From the NCBI RefSeq assembly GCF_000835495.1, contig NW_015622544.1, positions 5,670,855-5,734,854 on the forward strand: DNA of 64,000 bases, read 5' to 3'. The stretch is from Cladophialophora immunda. Its lineage: Eukaryota; Ascomycota; Eurotiomycetes; Chaetothyriales; Herpotrichiellaceae. The notes beneath the pieces were generated by a model that was given only the letters and a program-made list of their open reading frames with translations, ran no database searches and was not told the origin of the DNA. The position numbers and the translations under genes were made by a program. Position 1 is the stretch's first letter, and each line of letters opens with the position of its first letter. Shown here in pieces: positions 62,733 to 64,000 of the stretch.

Positions 62733-63488
62733 ATGACTGAACAGCAAGCAGGCCCCCCTTCTGTGCTCGCCACCCACACCATCGATCCTAGCCAACAAGA
62801 AATCTCGCACCCGCCAAAGTCATACACGTATTACCATGCCGGCCCGTTGTTCACCATCGCCGAACTCCACACAAACGCCCTTCTCGCCCAAGCGGTGCAA
62901 AAGTGCTCCGCGGGAAAATTCATCCCCGTCTTGCCCCAGGATCTGGAACAGCGGGACCTGAGCCCTCATTCCATCCGGGACGAGGACCTTCGCGCCCTGC
63001 TCTCCTGCGACATGGCCATGTTCACCTACGACGGAACCGAGCTCGACGCCGGCACGGTCGTCGAGTACATGGTCGCCAAGATGGCCGACATCCCCGCCGT
63101 CGTGCTGCGGACGGACTTCCGAGGGGCGGGCGACCAGGCAGAGACGGGCGACGCGTGGAATCTGATGACCTCCAATTGGCCGAGGACGGCGGGTGTGAGT
63201 GTGCATGCGATGGTGGGTTACAAGACCAGTCTCCAGAGGGCACAGGCCGGGGTGGAAGGGACTCTGGGGAGGACGGTCGGTGAGTACATGATCGAGGATG
63301 TCGCCCAGAAGGTCGTGGATGCTTTTGAGAAGGTGTTGAAGGAGCCCCCGAGAATGCCGAAGGAGTTGAGAGAAAGTGTGTATCAGTGGTTGGCCTTGAT
63401 GCCCGGCTTCAAGAACGGAGGCGATCAGCATAATGCGGAGGTGCTCGCGAAGCTGTGCAAAGAGAAGCAATCTAGAGGCTTGCTATGA
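62733..63488 (+). CDS. Nucleoside 2-deoxyribosyltransferase-like protein
   Basis: 251 aa from the ATG at 62733 (MTEQQAGPPS). Core pattern of the family: YYHAGPLFTIAELHTNALLA, FIPVLPQDLEQRD, IRDEDLRALLSCDMAMFTYD, then DGTELDAGTVVEYMVAK, which contains the substrate Asp and the catalytic Glu of GTxxE, and PAVVLRTDFRGAG. The C-terminal ~100 residues (GEYMIEDVAQKVVDAFEKVL) form extra helices. Enzymes of this type exchange bases between deoxynucleosides or hydrolyse nucleotide N-glycosidic bonds; the reaction here is unknown. Related folds (SLOG/NDT) also occur in bacterial defence systems. Confidence 0.87.
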   Translation: MTEQQAGPPSVLATHTIDPSQQEISHPPKSYTYYHAGPLFTIAELHTNALLAQAVQKCSAGKFIPVLPQDLEQRDLSPHSIRDEDLRALLSCDMAMFTYDGTELDAGTVVEYMVAKMADIPAVVLRTDFRGAGDQAETGDAWNLMTSNWPRTAGVSVHAMVGYKTSLQRAQAGVEGTLGRTVGEYMIEDVAQKVVDAFEKVLKEPPRMPKELRESVYQWLALMPGFKNGGDQHNAEVLAKLCKEKQSRGLL

Positions 63489-64000
63489 AGTACCAAACTA
63501 GAATACTAATAGACCAGTCATTGCGAGGTCCACGATGAAGTGGAAAGAATTTTTTGAGCAGTCTCCGGCAATCCTTCACTAAGTGACGCCGTGGTCTTAT
63601 GTACTTACTGTCCCAAACGAGCCGTGCATATGGCAAGATAGCTAGACAGAAGTCCCGAAGCCTTGCGCACAGGGGACGCAGGGGAAAAAGGAGAGCAGTC
63701 GAGAAAATATCGTATCTGGTCATTCCTCAACATCTCTCTTTGTAGAGCAAGCTTGTCATTGCGAATCATCAAGGGAATCTCTAGCGAGAGAGTCGAAAAA
63801 TCACCCACACAGTGCGACTGGTGCGGTTGAAGTGCAAGGCTGGCATATGGTTGATGACACCAAATCTCCCTTCTGTTCCCTTGAACAGATATGTAACTCA
63901 ACTGCACGAGCTCTCTGACCCACGGACGCCTCACCTTATCCATTCCAGCGGTATATCTGAACCAGGCTCTGGGCTGCCATTCTCCTGAATGCGCCACAGC
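63489..64000. other. Right-edge region, no gene recognised
   Basis: Open frames reach ~130 codons on the minus strand (63605-63997) but show no family motif; the region may belong to a gene continuing outside. Confidence 0.4.

Overview
This window comes from a filamentous ascomycete nuclear genome (Pezizomycotina). The evidence is long intergenic regions, many genes split by single short introns (about 47-145 bp) with GT...AG ends, fungus-restricted families (HeLo, fungal SLATT, GH76, a fungal transcription-factor core, ApsB/Mto1) and TATA-type promoters. Overall protein character and gene mix would fit Eurotiomycetes, possibly a black yeast of the Chaetothyriales, but that placement is only an impression. 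No rRNA, tRNA, transposon or CRISPR array was recognised.

Layout. 0-4 kb: the 3' part of trehalose-6-phosphate synthase (tps1, cut by the left edge) convergent with an SRPBCC-fold protein interrupted by a long disordered insert. 5.8-12 kb: a four-exon protein kinase with a helical N-terminal region, a ribokinase with a GC-AG intron, and a HeLo-domain pseudokinase. 12-18 kb: a DUF1917 protein, a PDAP1/PP28 phosphoprotein and a monocarboxylate-type MFS transporter. 18.9-21.8 kb: trehalose-6-phosphate phosphatase (tps2). 23-27.6 kb: a possibly mitochondrial poly(A)-polymerase-type nucleotidyltransferase, a GFA-domain protein and an UNC-50/Gmh1 Golgi protein. 29-41 kb: a Sec7-PH ARF exchange factor, a 1574-aa ApsB/Mto1 microtubule-organising protein and a BTB protein. 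42-64 kb has a more accessory flavour: a SLATT two-helix membrane protein, three Rossmann dehydrogenase-type genes (SDR, zinc ADH, SDR), a GH76 mannanase, an Xaa-Pro dipeptidase, an aldehyde dehydrogenase, a zinc-cluster-less transcription factor and a nucleoside 2-deoxyribosyltransferase-like gene preceded by a 41-codon upstream ORF.

How the genes relate. tps1 and tps2 make the two enzymes of trehalose synthesis and sit about 17 kb apart. Gmh1 and a Sec7 ARF-GEF lie side by side and belong to the same Golgi/ARF process in yeast. The aldehyde dehydrogenase and alcohol dehydrogenase are divergent around a 3.3-kb gene-free region with a transcription factor next door, so a shared oxidation function is possible. 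Three families with parallels in fungal or bacterial self/non-self or defence systems (HeLo pseudokinase, SLATT, deoxyribosyltransferase) are present, but scattered rather than in one operon-like block.

Exon structures were worked out by hand from splice-site phase and family conservation; starts of several genes have alternatives, stated in each entry.
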